This document shows positions 25,350 to 36,942 of a stretch of 64,000 nucleotides of DNA, piece by piece. The notes under the pieces were generated by a model. The model saw nothing but the letters and a program-made list of their open reading frames with translations, was not told the DNA's origin and ran no database searches. Positions within the stretch are counted from its first letter, which is position 1, and each line of letters opens with the position of its first letter. The stretch comes from Swaminathania salitolerans (GTDB lineage: Bacteria; Pseudomonadota; Alphaproteobacteria; Acetobacterales; Acetobacteraceae). The translations under genes were made by a program, and so were the position numbers. The stretch spans positions 1-64,000 of the forward strand of contig NZ_BJVC01000003.1 in the NCBI RefSeq assembly GCF_007988945.1. Direction: 5' to 3'.

Positions 25350-26495
25350 ATGGACCCGCTCGCGACCAACGCGGTGCCCCCAGAGGGGAAGCGCACCCGT
25401 AACGAGCCGTCACTTTTCGCCACGCCCCATGCGCCGCCGCGTACTCCCCCGGTCATGCGCGGCGTGCGCGTTCCGCTGCGCCATTACGAGCCGAAAACGG
25501 ACGGAACGCACGCGCTCCGTCCCGCGAGCGCATCGCTCATCCGTCCGCAGATCCTCGAGGATCCCGGAGTCGTCACGGTTCTCGTCGCTTCGGCCCTGGC
25601 CCATGCGCTCCTGATCGGGCTGCTTCTTTACGAGGGCGCCCATCATGCGCATGGCCTGCCCGACGGCATGGAAGCGCCCCAGGTCGAAATGATGTTCGCC
25701 CCTCCGTCCAGAAGCGGTATGGCGGGCCCCCATACGGACTCGCCCGGAGGCGAAGAGACCCCCTCTCCCGCAAAGGACTCCCCGTCGAACGGCGCAGCCG
25801 CGCCGAGCGATGCGCAGAACCGGCCGGGAGAAGAGGAATCGGCGCCCACGCCTGCCATGCCGACACCCACGCCGCCAGCGGCCCCCCCTGTGCCTGACGG
25901 TCCATCGACCGAGATTCCCAGGACCGATACCGATCGCCCGGTCTCTCCCGGCGTGGCCAAACCGGGCCGGAAGACGCGCAACAACGCGCATGGCCATCGG
26001 GCAAGCCGCAAGCCCAGCCCGAAACATGCGGATAATCCGTTTGCGAACATGACGACGCTCGATTTCAGCGAGGCGCCTTCGACCCCGCGTCGTCGTCGCG
26101 GCCATCGTGGCGGATCGGGCGGCCCCATCGACATGTCGCTCGGCCCGCTCTCGACGAACGGCAAGATCAACGCTCCGTTCATGACGCGCAACTCGATCAG
26201 GGGTGTGAGCGACGATTACGGAACCGAGATAGACAGGTGGATCCGGGCCCATCTCTACTATCCCGAAGATGCGATCCGCAACGGAGAAGATGGCCCGTCC
26301 TCGGTCCATGTCGTGCTCGACCGATCGGGCCGCGTGCGCTCGGTGCGCCTGACCGGCCAGTCGGGCTCGTATTCGCTCGATGCCGCGACCACCGGCATGT
26401 TCCAGAACGCGCATCTTCCGCCCGTCCCGCCGGACATGAAGGGGGATCACTTCGATATCGATCTGACGATCAATTATATCCTGATCAGACGATGA
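25350..26495 (+). CDS. TonB-like energy transducer
   Basis: The 381-residue protein has a long N-terminal cytoplasmic part (about 70 residues), a single membrane helix (about 75-93, VVTVLVASALAHALLIGLLLYE) and a Pro/Ser/Ala/charged periplasmic spacer. A TonB-like C-terminal domain follows (IDRWIRAHLYYPEDAI, VHVVLDRSGRVRSVRLTGQSGS), ending in LTINYILIRR. It should span the periplasm and drive TonB-dependent receptors such as the one at 3085-5535. The 70-residue cytoplasmic extension is longer than in classical TonB. No ExbB/ExbD is in the window. No ribosome-binding site precedes 25350, so the true start may be internal. The next gene begins 7 bp downstream. Confidence 0.82.
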   Translation: MDPLATNAVPPEGKRTRNEPSLFATPHAPPRTPPVMRGVRVPLRHYEPKTDGTHALRPASASLIRPQILEDPGVVTVLVASALAHALLIGLLLYEGAHHAHGLPDGMEAPQVEMMFAPPSRSGMAGPHTDSPGGEETPSPAKDSPSNGAAAPSDAQNRPGEEESAPTPAMPTPTPPAAPPVPDGPSTEIPRTDTDRPVSPGVAKPGRKTRNNAHGHRASRKPSPKHADNPFANMTTLDFSEAPSTPRRRRGHRGGSGGPIDMSLGPLSTNGKINAPFMTRNSIRGVSDDYGTEIDRWIRAHLYYPEDAIRNGEDGPSSVHVVLDRSGRVRSVRLTGQSGSYSLDAATTGMFQNAHLPPVPPDMKGDHFDIDLTINYILIRR

Positions 26496-26502
26496 GGGCG
26501 TC

Positions 26503-26967
26503 ATGAGTCTCGAATCCGTCAGGGCGGAACTCGCCCGGATCGCGCCCGACCTCACGATCGTGGATGACGGTCGCAGCACGGCGACCGTGCTCGAGGCCGC
26601 TGCCGTCCACGGTGTCGCACCCGACCAGATAGCCAAGACCCTCTGTGTCGAGGCCGGCGGCCGGATCGCACTCGTCGTGATGGCGGGAACGGCGAAGCTG
26701 GATAACCGGCGTGCCCGGGAGGTTCTCGGTGGCAAACCGCGCTTTCTCGGGGCCGAGGCAGTGATGGACGCGACCAGTCACCCCGTCGGCGGCGTCTGCC
26801 CTTTCGGCCTCCCCTCGCCTCTGCCCATCTATTGCGATCTCTCGCTTCAGGCCTTCGGAGAGATTATCCCCGCGGCAGGTGCGGTCACCGCATCGATTCG
26901 CCTGTCGCCGTCCAGACTGATCGCCCTGACAGGCGGCGTATGGGTGAATGTCCGACAGGCGACCTGA
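26503..26967 (+). CDS. YbaK/prolyl-tRNA editing domain deacylase
   Basis: A 154-residue single-domain protein of the YbaK superfamily: AKTLCVEAGGRIALVVMAGTAKLDNRRAREVLG near the centre (with the editing-site Lys of AKTL) and the HPVGGVCPFGLP motif of the INS/ProX-like group. Unlike the protein at 2599-3084 it lacks GGxSPxGxKK, so it belongs to another subgroup and probably clears a different mischarged aminoacyl-tRNA. It follows tonB by 7 bp, likely in one transcript, though no functional link is obvious. Confidence 0.85.
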   Translation: MSLESVRAELARIAPDLTIVDDGRSTATVLEAAAVHGVAPDQIAKTLCVEAGGRIALVVMAGTAKLDNRRAREVLGGKPRFLGAEAVMDATSHPVGGVCPFGLPSPLPIYCDLSLQAFGEIIPAAGAVTASIRLSPSRLIALTGGVWVNVRQAT

Positions 26968-27481
26968 GTCCGGATAATCCGGTATGCCGTAACCGGTAGT
27001 CTGCCCGATCGGGCGCACGCCGACAGTTTCGCGCGCGCCAATATCGCCCGGCGAAAGGCGCTTCCCCCGACGGATGGGAAGCCGAAGCCCCGGCGCTACC
27101 GATGACACGGAGTCGCATCATACCGCCCGGCTCCTCCCGAAATCGGAAGACCGCCGGGCCAGACGAGAACACGACCTTGTTGCAATGAAAACCCGTCAAA
27201 CCGGACACGCATACAAGCAAGTCCGGATCTCCGAGCTACATTGGAGATATTTTCTGAATTTACTATCGCACGCTATATGGGTTTATTTACACAATATAAT
27301 ATATTTAGGATATTTATCAAAATATCTAAATTTATCCGAATCACTATTCTATCTATTGCTTCCTGCACATTCGATCATTAACCGGCAGCGAGAATTGGTC
27401 GCTTATTTGTCGTGTCGGTCAGTTTTCACGAAGAGCGCTATCCCCTTGCGCTTCAGGACGAGCAGTTTTGCCGCTTCCGGA
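26968..27481. other. spacer with AT-rich block before the polysaccharide genes
   Basis: The 514-bp spacer changes from GC-rich to strongly AT-rich at about 27230-27400. It includes a perfect hairpin GATATTT (27309-27315)-ATCA-AAATATC (27320-27326) and stretches such as AATATAATATATTTAGGA. This is the most AT-rich segment of the window and a likely promoter or regulator-binding region for the export genes. One reading frame stays open through it from 27074 and joins the KpsE-like gene, but it lacks a ribosome-binding site. Confidence 0.6.
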
Positions 27482-28681
27482 GTGGATACCGAACGAAACA
27501 CCACTGCCGCGATCCCAGGAACAGGATTGTCCGAATTGTCCAGCAGCAAGAACAAGGTGAATATCGAGCCGCAGTCCAAGCTCCGTGCGTTTCCGGCGCT
27601 CGTCCAGAACGGTACGGGCCCCGTCGCGTCCAGACCGAAACCGCTCTGGAAGTATGCGCGTTTCTGGAGTCTGTTCGGAATTCCGAATCTGTGCGCGATC
27701 ACCTATTTCGGCCTGATCGCCTCTCCCGTCTATGTATCGCATGCGTCCCTCGAAGTATCCGGATCGGGGAAGAGTAGCGAGACATTGACGTCGCTTCTGA
27801 GTGCCGCTTCCGAACCGTCGGGAGGCGGCGCCTATGTCGTGCAGGATTTCATAGCGACACCTGACGAATTCGCGCGCGTGAACCAGAAGTTCGATCTGGC
27901 GAGACTCTACGGACGGTACGATTTCATTCGCCGGTTCGGAAGCTTCGGGAGCTGGTTTTCACGCAGCGACGTCTCGTTGTGGGATGCCTATCGGAAAGCG
28001 ACCGAAGTTGCGATCAGCAAGAGCGGCATCGCGCAGATCATGGTCAGTGCGCCCTCACCCGAGGATGCGCACGCCATTGCCCTCTTCATCCTGACGGATA
28101 CCATCGCGCATATCAGAGAGCTGAACAGCCGCGAAAACGAGGATTATACGCGGGCCGCAAAACTGCAGGTCGATACACTCGAGAAAGCCCTGCAGGACGA
28201 CGACCGGAACCTGCAGACCTTCCGATCCGCAACGGGGATATACCATCCCGATACGTTCTATACGGCGATGATGAATCACAGGACGGAATTGTTGCTGAAG
28301 CGACTGGATACGTCCGCCAAGATCGCCGGCCTGCTCGGAGCCACGCCGAACAGCGCAGCCGCAAGCGCTTTCCGGTCGCAACTCGACATCGTCGAGACCA
28401 TGATCTCCGACGCCGATTCCCGTCTGCGAGACATGAATGGCCGATCGTCCGAATTCGCAGCCCTCGAGACACGGCACGAAATCGATGCCCGCCTTCTGGG
28501 TGAGGCACGGACCGCATTGCTGCAATCGACGATCAAGGCGAGCCAGGATCATTATTACATCCATCAGATCGGCTATCCCTCGAAACTCCAGGGTGCGGAA
28601 TATCCCCATCGCATTCTGAGCATTCTGCTCGTCCTCGGATTGAGCGCCCTGCTCCTCGCTATCGCACGTCCGACACGCTGA
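27482..28681 (+). CDS. KpsE/CtrB-like capsule export inner-membrane protein (PCP-3)
   Basis: The protein from the GTG at 27482 has 399 residues, the usual KpsE/BexC/CtrB size. It has a short cytoplasmic part, a first membrane helix (about 60-82, WSLFGIPNLCAITYFGLIAS), then YVSHASLEVSG, and a large periplasmic domain with a helical coiled region (ENEDYTRAAKLQVDTLEKAL). After the typical YYIHQIGYPSKLQGAEYPHR comes a C-terminal membrane helix. These proteins bridge the inner membrane and periplasm for capsule export. The frame is open back to 27074 through an AT-rich block; no start has a convincing ribosome-binding site, so the N-terminus is unresolved. The export lipoprotein gene follows. Confidence 0.82.
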   Translation: MDTERNTTAAIPGTGLSELSSSKNKVNIEPQSKLRAFPALVQNGTGPVASRPKPLWKYARFWSLFGIPNLCAITYFGLIASPVYVSHASLEVSGSGKSSETLTSLLSAASEPSGGGAYVVQDFIATPDEFARVNQKFDLARLYGRYDFIRRFGSFGSWFSRSDVSLWDAYRKATEVAISKSGIAQIMVSAPSPEDAHAIALFILTDTIAHIRELNSRENEDYTRAAKLQVDTLEKALQDDDRNLQTFRSATGIYHPDTFYTAMMNHRTELLLKRLDTSAKIAGLLGATPNSAAASAFRSQLDIVETMISDADSRLRDMNGRSSEFAALETRHEIDARLLGEARTALLQSTIKASQDHYYIHQIGYPSKLQGAEYPHRILSILLVLGLSALLLAIARPTR

Positions 28682-28781
28682 ACCGCCCCTCGAGGCGAAG
28701 AGGCCTCGTATCGGCCGGACGCTTCCTCCCGGACTTTTTCCTCCCCCTCCAGCACTGACCTCATCGTCAGGAGTTTTCCCC

Positions 28782-29927
28782 ATGCGCGCGACTGCGTTTC
28801 GCTCTCTCTCCATGTTCTCCCTGCTCGCTGCCCTCGGCGCCTGCACGCTTCCCGAAGCCGGTCCGTCTGTCGCTGCCCTCAGGAAGACGGCGGATGTCAC
28901 GCTCGTCCCCGCGACGCGCGCGCTCGTCGATGCTCTTGCGCGCGATGCTGCGATACGCCGCACTACGCGCCTCGAGAACGCGCTGAGCGCCATCAGGGGC
29001 ACGGGAGGTCATGTTCACGATCATCGTCTCGGTATCGGCGACACGGTTCATGTCAGCCTGTGGATCTTTTCCCAGGGCGCCGGACAGGAGGGCGATGTCA
29101 GCTCTGCCCCCGGGCCGACCGTCACCGATATCGGAACGTTTCCGGTGGCAAGCGACGGGACGATCACGCTTCCTTATGTCCGCAAGGTCAGGATCGTCGG
29201 ACTGAGTGTTCCCAGAGCGCAGGAGGTTCTCACCGACGCCTACAGGCGTCTTGGCACCATGCAGAATCCCGCAGTGGCCCTCACCTCGGGACCTGCGACC
29301 GGCGCATCGGCCGATACGGATGGAATCATCGTGACCGGAGCGACCGGTCATCCGACGATCCTGCCGTGGAATGCGGGCGGCGTTACCATGGCACGCGCCC
29401 TCACCACCGCGATGGGCGACGGTACCACCGTTTTCGGTGCGCAGCACAATGCAGCAGGTGATCATGCCGATGCATGGGTGAGCGTCTCGCGCAACAACCG
29501 TCGTATCGCCCGCCTCCCCATGCTCGAAGCCCTCGAGCAGGACATTCCCCTGCAACCGGGCGACCATCTGATCGTACGGCGCGATGCCAGCGTACGGATC
29601 ACCATGCTCGGTGGCGGGGTTTCGCATAATACGCTTCTCGGTTTTTCGGAATCTCCGACACTCGTACAGGTCGTCGCCGCAGCGGAAGGGCTGAACCCGA
29701 ATACGGCGAACGATCGCGAGATCTTCGTTCTCCGGAAAAAAGGAAACGGCGCGCGTCCGTCTCTCTACAGTTTTCCCATGAACAGCGGCGAAGGGCTGAT
29801 CACGGCACAACGCTTCCCGGTCGAGGACGAGGATATCGTATATATCGGAGAAGCGCCGATCGTCCCGGTCGAGCGGGTCATTACTGCCTTCCTCCAGCTC
29901 GGCCTCATCGCTGCCGTCGCCCGTTGA
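28782..29927 (+). CDS. polysaccharide export outer-membrane lipoprotein (KpsD/CtrA-like)
   Basis: The 381-residue protein has a lipoprotein signal with lipobox LLAALGAC (Cys21), then a poly-export domain (IGDTVHVSLWIF, FPVASDGTITLPYVRKVRIVGLSVPRAQEVL) and SLBB-like repeats (IMVTGATG-type IIVTGATGHPTI, ITMLGGGVSHN). It ends with a C-terminal helix that would span the outer membrane (VERVITAFLQLGLIAAVAR). Length matches CtrA/BexD (about 390) rather than Wza or full KpsD. It should form the outer-membrane exit pore for a polysaccharide, together with the inner-membrane partner 100 bp upstream. No ABC transporter (KpsM/T) genes are nearby. Confidence 0.88.
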   Translation: MRATAFRSLSMFSLLAALGACTLPEAGPSVAALRKTADVTLVPATRALVDALARDAAIRRTTRLENALSAIRGTGGHVHDHRLGIGDTVHVSLWIFSQGAGQEGDVSSAPGPTVTDIGTFPVASDGTITLPYVRKVRIVGLSVPRAQEVLTDAYRRLGTMQNPAVALTSGPATGASADTDGIIVTGATGHPTILPWNAGGVTMARALTTAMGDGTTVFGAQHNAAGDHADAWVSVSRNNRRIARLPMLEALEQDIPLQPGDHLIVRRDASVRITMLGGGVSHNTLLGFSESPTLVQVVAAAEGLNPNTANDREIFVLRKKGNGARPSLYSFPMNSGEGLITAQRFPVEDEDIVYIGEAPIVPVERVITAFLQLGLIAAVAR

Positions 29928-29976
29928 CCTATCTCCAATCGCCCTCGACGAGACTGGATCAGCACCGGTGGAACGC

Positions 29977-32316
29977 ATGCCCGACTACACACATTACCTG
30001 ATCGAGGGCGGGGTCGATCCTGTCGATGCCGCCCGGATCGGCCCTCTCATCCGCAGTCAGGACGATCTCCGGGAATGGCTCGACAGCCATTATCCCGACG
30101 AGCAGCATCCCGCTCCGGACCGGCTGCCCATCGGCGCGCCTCCCATGGAGACGCGATGGAAACGCAATATCCGGAGCATGTTCCAGCGCATGCAGAGCCG
30201 GGGGGCTCCTGTCGGCGCCGCGCCGGACTGGATCAGGGTCGCAGAGAGACGGCGGCTGAGAGCCAAACTCGCCACATTGCTGACGACCTTCGTCATGGTC
30301 TGGCTGACGGCCACGACGATGAAATTCCAGATCGACCAGCATACCCGGCTCGGGCAGAGCCTTTATCTGGTCTGGAGCGTCCTGAACGCCATCATGATCT
30401 ATCTGATGGTTGCCAGCTTCTACAAACTGGTCATCGGCAGCTATCATGCCGCCCGGGGACCGGAAAAGAACCCCCATCACCCCATGCATACGGCCCGGGA
30501 TCCGGAACCCGAGGCGCGGGTCGCCATCATCTATCCCGTCTATCACGAGGATGCGGCTGCCGTGGCCGCCCGCCTCGCGGCGGCCTGGGTGACGCTGACC
30601 GAACACGCACCCGAACACGCACATCTCTACGATCTTTTCCTGATCTCGGATTCGCGGAAGCTGGAATACTGGGTGGCCGAACAGGCCGCGGTCTACAAGC
30701 TGCGCAAGCTCTACCCGGATGCACGTGTCTATTATCGCTGGCGGCCATCCAATCACCACGCGAAGCTCGGCAATATCGTCGATTTCTGCCGCCGATGGAG
30801 CGGTCGATATCGCTATATGTGGATGATGGATGCCGATTCGCTGATGGACGGCAAGGCAATCCATACCACCCTGCGCATGATGGAAGGCAATCATCGTCTG
30901 GGTATTCTGCAGACCAATCCCAAACCGATTCTGCGCAGCAGCATTTTCGGCCGGATGCAGCAATTCACGTCCCATATATGCGGCACGGCGTTTTCACACG
31001 CTATGACGGCCATGCATATGGGCCACGCCTCGTATATCGGCCATAATGCGATGATCAGAATGGAGCCGTTCGTCAGACATTGCATGCTCCCATCGCTCGA
31101 GGGATCCGCTCCCTGGGGCGGCAAGCCGCTCTCCCATGACATTCTGGAAGCCGCCATGATGGCCAGAGCGGGTTATGAAGTCTGGTTCCTTCCCGAGATA
31201 GAGGGCAGTTACGAGGAAATTCCCTCCAATCTCGGGGCATTCCTGCAGCGTGAGCGACGCTGGATGCAGGGCAATCTGCAGCATATGCGCTTCTTGCTGA
31301 TGGACGGGATCACCGGGCTGCATCGCGAGACGTTCTTCACGGGCGTGATGGGATATCTCACCTGCCCGATCTGGTGCGTGTTTCTCCTGATCGCCTTGCA
31401 TAATTCCACCTCCTTCCTGAGATCGGGCCATATCGCGCCGCAATTCATCACCGCGATTGAACTCCCCGCACTCATGCTTCTCGGTGCGACGATCATCTTC
31501 CTTTTCCTGCCGCGTCTGATTGCCATCGGCACGCATATGAAAAGCAGCAAGGCGAAGCGCTATGCAGGACAGGACAAGATCATCATCTCGACCCTGATCG
31601 AGGTCGTCTTCTTCTTCTTCATCTCCCCCGTGATCATGGTCTGTCTGAGCCGCTTCTTCTGGCTCTGGCTCCGTCGCAGCACGATCTCATGGGGAACCCA
31701 GCAACGCGACGACGCCGCGACACCGTGGAAAGACAGCTGGGCGCAATTCGGATGGGTCAGTCTCACCGGCCTCGCTCTGGCAGGATATGTGCTTTTCCAG
31801 ATCAACCGGATTCCGGAGCAGCAGATCGCCATGCTTGCCGCGATCTCGAATCATCGGCTGACGCCGATGTCGATCCTGTTCTGGTTCATGCCCCTCATCC
31901 TCGGGCTGACCCTGAGCCCGCTCCTGGTCCGCCTCTCTTCGGAGAGCCATGGCTGGATACGCAAGGCGGGGCTTTTCTGCATTCCGGAGGAGCTGGACGA
32001 GCCGAGGGTCATTACCCTGATGCATGATGCGCTCGCCTATTTCCGCACGCAGATGCCCGACCCCGAGGATCGCGATGCGACCCTGTCCTATGCCGTATCG
32101 AGCCCGTTTTTCTATCTGAATCACCGCCCGCACACGCGCAGCAAATCCCATATAGGGGACCGGCTCAGAACGAAGATCTCGGATGAGTTTCCCGTGACCA
32201 TCAGCGAGTTTCATCACGCATTGCGCGAGCGCAGCTGTTTCGATGAACTCCATCGACGCTTCGGCCTGCAAAGCGTCGAGAACCGGGCGTCCTGTCCGGC
32301 CCCTCTCACGGAGTAG
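29977..32316 (+). CDS. opgH: OpgH/MdoH-like membrane glucosyltransferase
   Basis: A 779-residue processive GT2 enzyme. Two membrane helices near residues 100-150 precede the cytoplasmic catalytic domain, with MMDADSLMDGK (DxD) and ERRWMQGNLQH (Q/RxxRW acceptor motif). At least five further hydrophobic segments follow (about 460-660), then a soluble C-terminal domain. OpgH makes beta-1,2 glucan backbones of osmoregulated periplasmic glucans from UDP-glucose. The periplasmic partner OpgG/D is not encoded here; instead the gene follows a capsule-type export pair by 50 bp. ATG 29977 is chosen over a GTG nine bases upstream (29968). Confidence 0.88.
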   Translation: MPDYTHYLIEGGVDPVDAARIGPLIRSQDDLREWLDSHYPDEQHPAPDRLPIGAPPMETRWKRNIRSMFQRMQSRGAPVGAAPDWIRVAERRRLRAKLATLLTTFVMVWLTATTMKFQIDQHTRLGQSLYLVWSVLNAIMIYLMVASFYKLVIGSYHAARGPEKNPHHPMHTARDPEPEARVAIIYPVYHEDAAAVAARLAAAWVTLTEHAPEHAHLYDLFLISDSRKLEYWVAEQAAVYKLRKLYPDARVYYRWRPSNHHAKLGNIVDFCRRWSGRYRYMWMMDADSLMDGKAIHTTLRMMEGNHRLGILQTNPKPILRSSIFGRMQQFTSHICGTAFSHAMTAMHMGHASYIGHNAMIRMEPFVRHCMLPSLEGSAPWGGKPLSHDILEAAMMARAGYEVWFLPEIEGSYEEIPSNLGAFLQRERRWMQGNLQHMRFLLMDGITGLHRETFFTGVMGYLTCPIWCVFLLIALHNSTSFLRSGHIAPQFITAIELPALMLLGATIIFLFLPRLIAIGTHMKSSKAKRYAGQDKIIISTLIEVVFFFFISPVIMVCLSRFFWLWLRRSTISWGTQQRDDAATPWKDSWAQFGWVSLTGLALAGYVLFQINRIPEQQIAMLAAISNHRLTPMSILFWFMPLILGLTLSPLLVRLSSESHGWIRKAGLFCIPEELDEPRVITLMHDALAYFRTQMPDPEDRDATLSYAVSSPFFYLNHRPHTRSKSHIGDRLRTKISDEFPVTISEFHHALRERSCFDELHRRFGLQSVENRASCPAPLTE

Positions 32317-32343
32317 CCCCCCCCCGGGGGAAAGAGGGGGGGG
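32317..32343. repeat. C9-G5 / G8 homopolymer block between opgH and gcvP
   Basis: Directly after the opgH stop there are nine C, five G, AAAGA and eight G. The C run can pair with either G run, so it may act as a bidirectional terminator hairpin between the convergent opgH and gcvP genes. Runs of this length are prone to slippage and sequencing error. Confidence 0.6.
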
Positions 32344-32369
32344 CGAGCGTCTGCCGGGGGTGTCGTGCG

Positions 32370-35264
<2,895 letters not shown>

Positions 35265-35288
35265 CCTCGTCAGGAACGGGGCGATAGC

Positions 35289-35307
35289 GGGGTGGAGGCG
35301 CCACCCC
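35289..35307 (-). other. hairpin in the gcvH-gcvP gap
   Basis: A perfect 7-bp stem GGGGTGG/CCACCCC with a five-base loop lies in the 52-bp spacer between gcvH and gcvP. There is no T-run. It could adjust the relative expression or stability of the downstream gcvP message. Confidence 0.4.
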
Positions 35308-35316
35308 GGATCATGG

Positions 35317-35682
35317 TCAGAGCGAAGCCTTGTAGGCGTCGGAATCGAGCAGGGATTCGAGCTGTGCGGAATCGCTGATCCGCAGCTGGAAGATCCATCC
35401 CTCCCCTTCCGGGTCGGCACCGATCAGCGTCGGCTCTTCCGACAGGCGGGTATTGAACCCGGCCAGAACGCCACCGACCGGCGCGTAGATATCGGATGCG
35501 GCCTTGACCGATTCCACGACGGCGGCAGCGTCTCCCTGCGACAGTTCCGTGCCTTCGTCCTTCGCCTCGACAAAGACGAGCTCGCCCAGCTCCTCGGCGG
35601 CATGCGCCGTGATGCCGACGGTCGCGATATCGCCGTCAAGCCGGAGCCATTCATGCGAAGGCGTGTAATAGGTTGTGCTCAT
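35317..35682 (-). CDS. gcvH: glycine cleavage system H protein
   Basis: The 121-residue lipoyl carrier shuttles the aminomethyl group between GcvP and GcvT. Motifs are [14 protein letters not shown] at the N-terminus, [19 protein letters not shown], and the lipoylation site [17 protein letters not shown] (Lys). ATG 35682 has AAGAGA upstream. Normal size; it lies between gcvT and gcvP in the usual operon order. Confidence 0.97.
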   Translation of the reverse strand: MSTTYYTPSHEWLRLDGDIATVGITAHAAEELGELVFVEAKDEGTELSQGDAAAVVESVKAASDIYAPVGGVLAGFNTRLSEEPTLIGADPEGEGWIFQLRISDSAQLESLLDSDAYKASL

Positions 35683-35771
35683 GAGCGGATCTCTTTGTCA
35701 GTTGAAGCGGATTACGACCGGATGCCGTCCGGCGGATGCGGACGGTAACGGGGAGCGGCGCTCCTGCGGGC

Positions 35772-36905
35772 TCAGCGCTTGAACCCGGGAGGAACGAAGG
35801 GAAGGGCACGGATCTCGACCGGGACCAGACGGCCGCGCAATGCACCGAAAAGCGTCGTGCCGACCGCGGCATGCGATGTCGCGACATAGCCCATGGCCAC
35901 GGGAGCGCTCACGCTCGGGCCGAATGCGCCAGAAGTGACATGACCGACTTTCTCCCGTCCTTCCGCATCGGCAAAAAGCTCGGTGCCGGCACGGATCGGC
36001 GCACGCCCCTCCGCCGCAAGCCCGACACGCAGGCGACCGACCCCCTCGCGGGCCTGGGCCATCACGATATCGGCGCCGGGATATCCCCCTGCCCGGACAC
36101 CGCCCTCGCGCCGGGTTTTCTGTATCGCCCAGCCGAGCGCGGCCTCGAGCGGGGTCGTCGTCTCGTCGAGATCGCTGCCGTAGAGACAGAGCCCTGCCTC
36201 GAGACGCAGGCTGTCGCGCGCACCGAGACCGACAGGGAGAACGCGCTCATCGGCCAGAAGCGCCCGGGCGATCTGTTCGGCGTGATCTGCCGGGATACCG
36301 ATCTCGAATCCGTCCTCACCCGTATAGCCAGACCGGGTCACCGTGCAGGGAATGCCATCGATATCGGCCTCGATCGCATCCATGAACCGCATGGTCGCCG
36401 CCTCGGGGCAAAGCTCGGACAGGACATGGACCGCCTCGGGGCCCTGGAGCGCGAGAAGCGCCCGATCCGCCAGCGTCTCGATCACGAGACGATCGCCCAG
36501 CCTGTCCTGCAGCAGGGCCGTATCCTGCTCCTTGCAGGATGCGTTGACCACCACGAACAGCCAGTCGCCCATATTGGCAACCATGAGATCGTCGCGGATG
36601 CCGCCTCGCTCATTGGTCAGGAAGCCGTAACGCTGACGATTGGCGGCAAGGCCCGCCAGATCGACCGGAATGAGGCTCTCGAGCGCCAGCGCGGCCTCCG
36701 TACAGCCTCCAACCCGCGCCGTGATCCGCAGCTGCCCCATATGGGACACGTCGAACAGGCCTGCCTTGTTGCGCGTGTGGAGATGTTCCGCCATCAGCCC
36801 CGCATTGTATTGCAGGGGCATCGCGTAACCGGCGAACGGCACCATGCGGGCACCGAGCGCGCGATGAAGGGCATCGAGCGGGGTGAGAGAGAGAGCGTCG
36901 GACAC
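35772..36905 (-). CDS. gcvT: aminomethyltransferase, glycine cleavage T-protein
   Basis: The 377-residue protein releases ammonia from the aminomethyl-lipoyl intermediate and transfers the methylene group to tetrahydrofolate. Seen are LHRALGARMVPFAGYAMPLQY, FDVSHMGQLRI, the folate-site RSGYTGEDGFEI and the C-terminal VGHVTSGAFGPSVSAPVAMGYV. It starts with GTG at 36905, GGGGAG ten bases upstream. It is first in the operon, directly under control of the glycine riboswitch. Confidence 0.96.
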   Translation of the reverse strand: MSDALSLTPLDALHRALGARMVPFAGYAMPLQYNAGLMAEHLHTRNKAGLFDVSHMGQLRITARVGGCTEAALALESLIPVDLAGLAANRQRYGFLTNERGGIRDDLMVANMGDWLFVVVNASCKEQDTALLQDRLGDRLVIETLADRALLALQGPEAVHVLSELCPEAATMRFMDAIEADIDGIPCTVTRSGYTGEDGFEIGIPADHAEQIARALLADERVLPVGLGARDSLRLEAGLCLYGSDLDETTTPLEAALGWAIQKTRREGGVRAGGYPGADIVMAQAREGVGRLRVGLAAEGRAPIRAGTELFADAEGREKVGHVTSGAFGPSVSAPVAMGYVATSHAAVGTTLFGALRGRLVPVEIRALPFVPPGFKR

Positions 36906-36942
36906 AGGGTGGACTCCCCAGGGACAGGAAACGAGAAAAATC

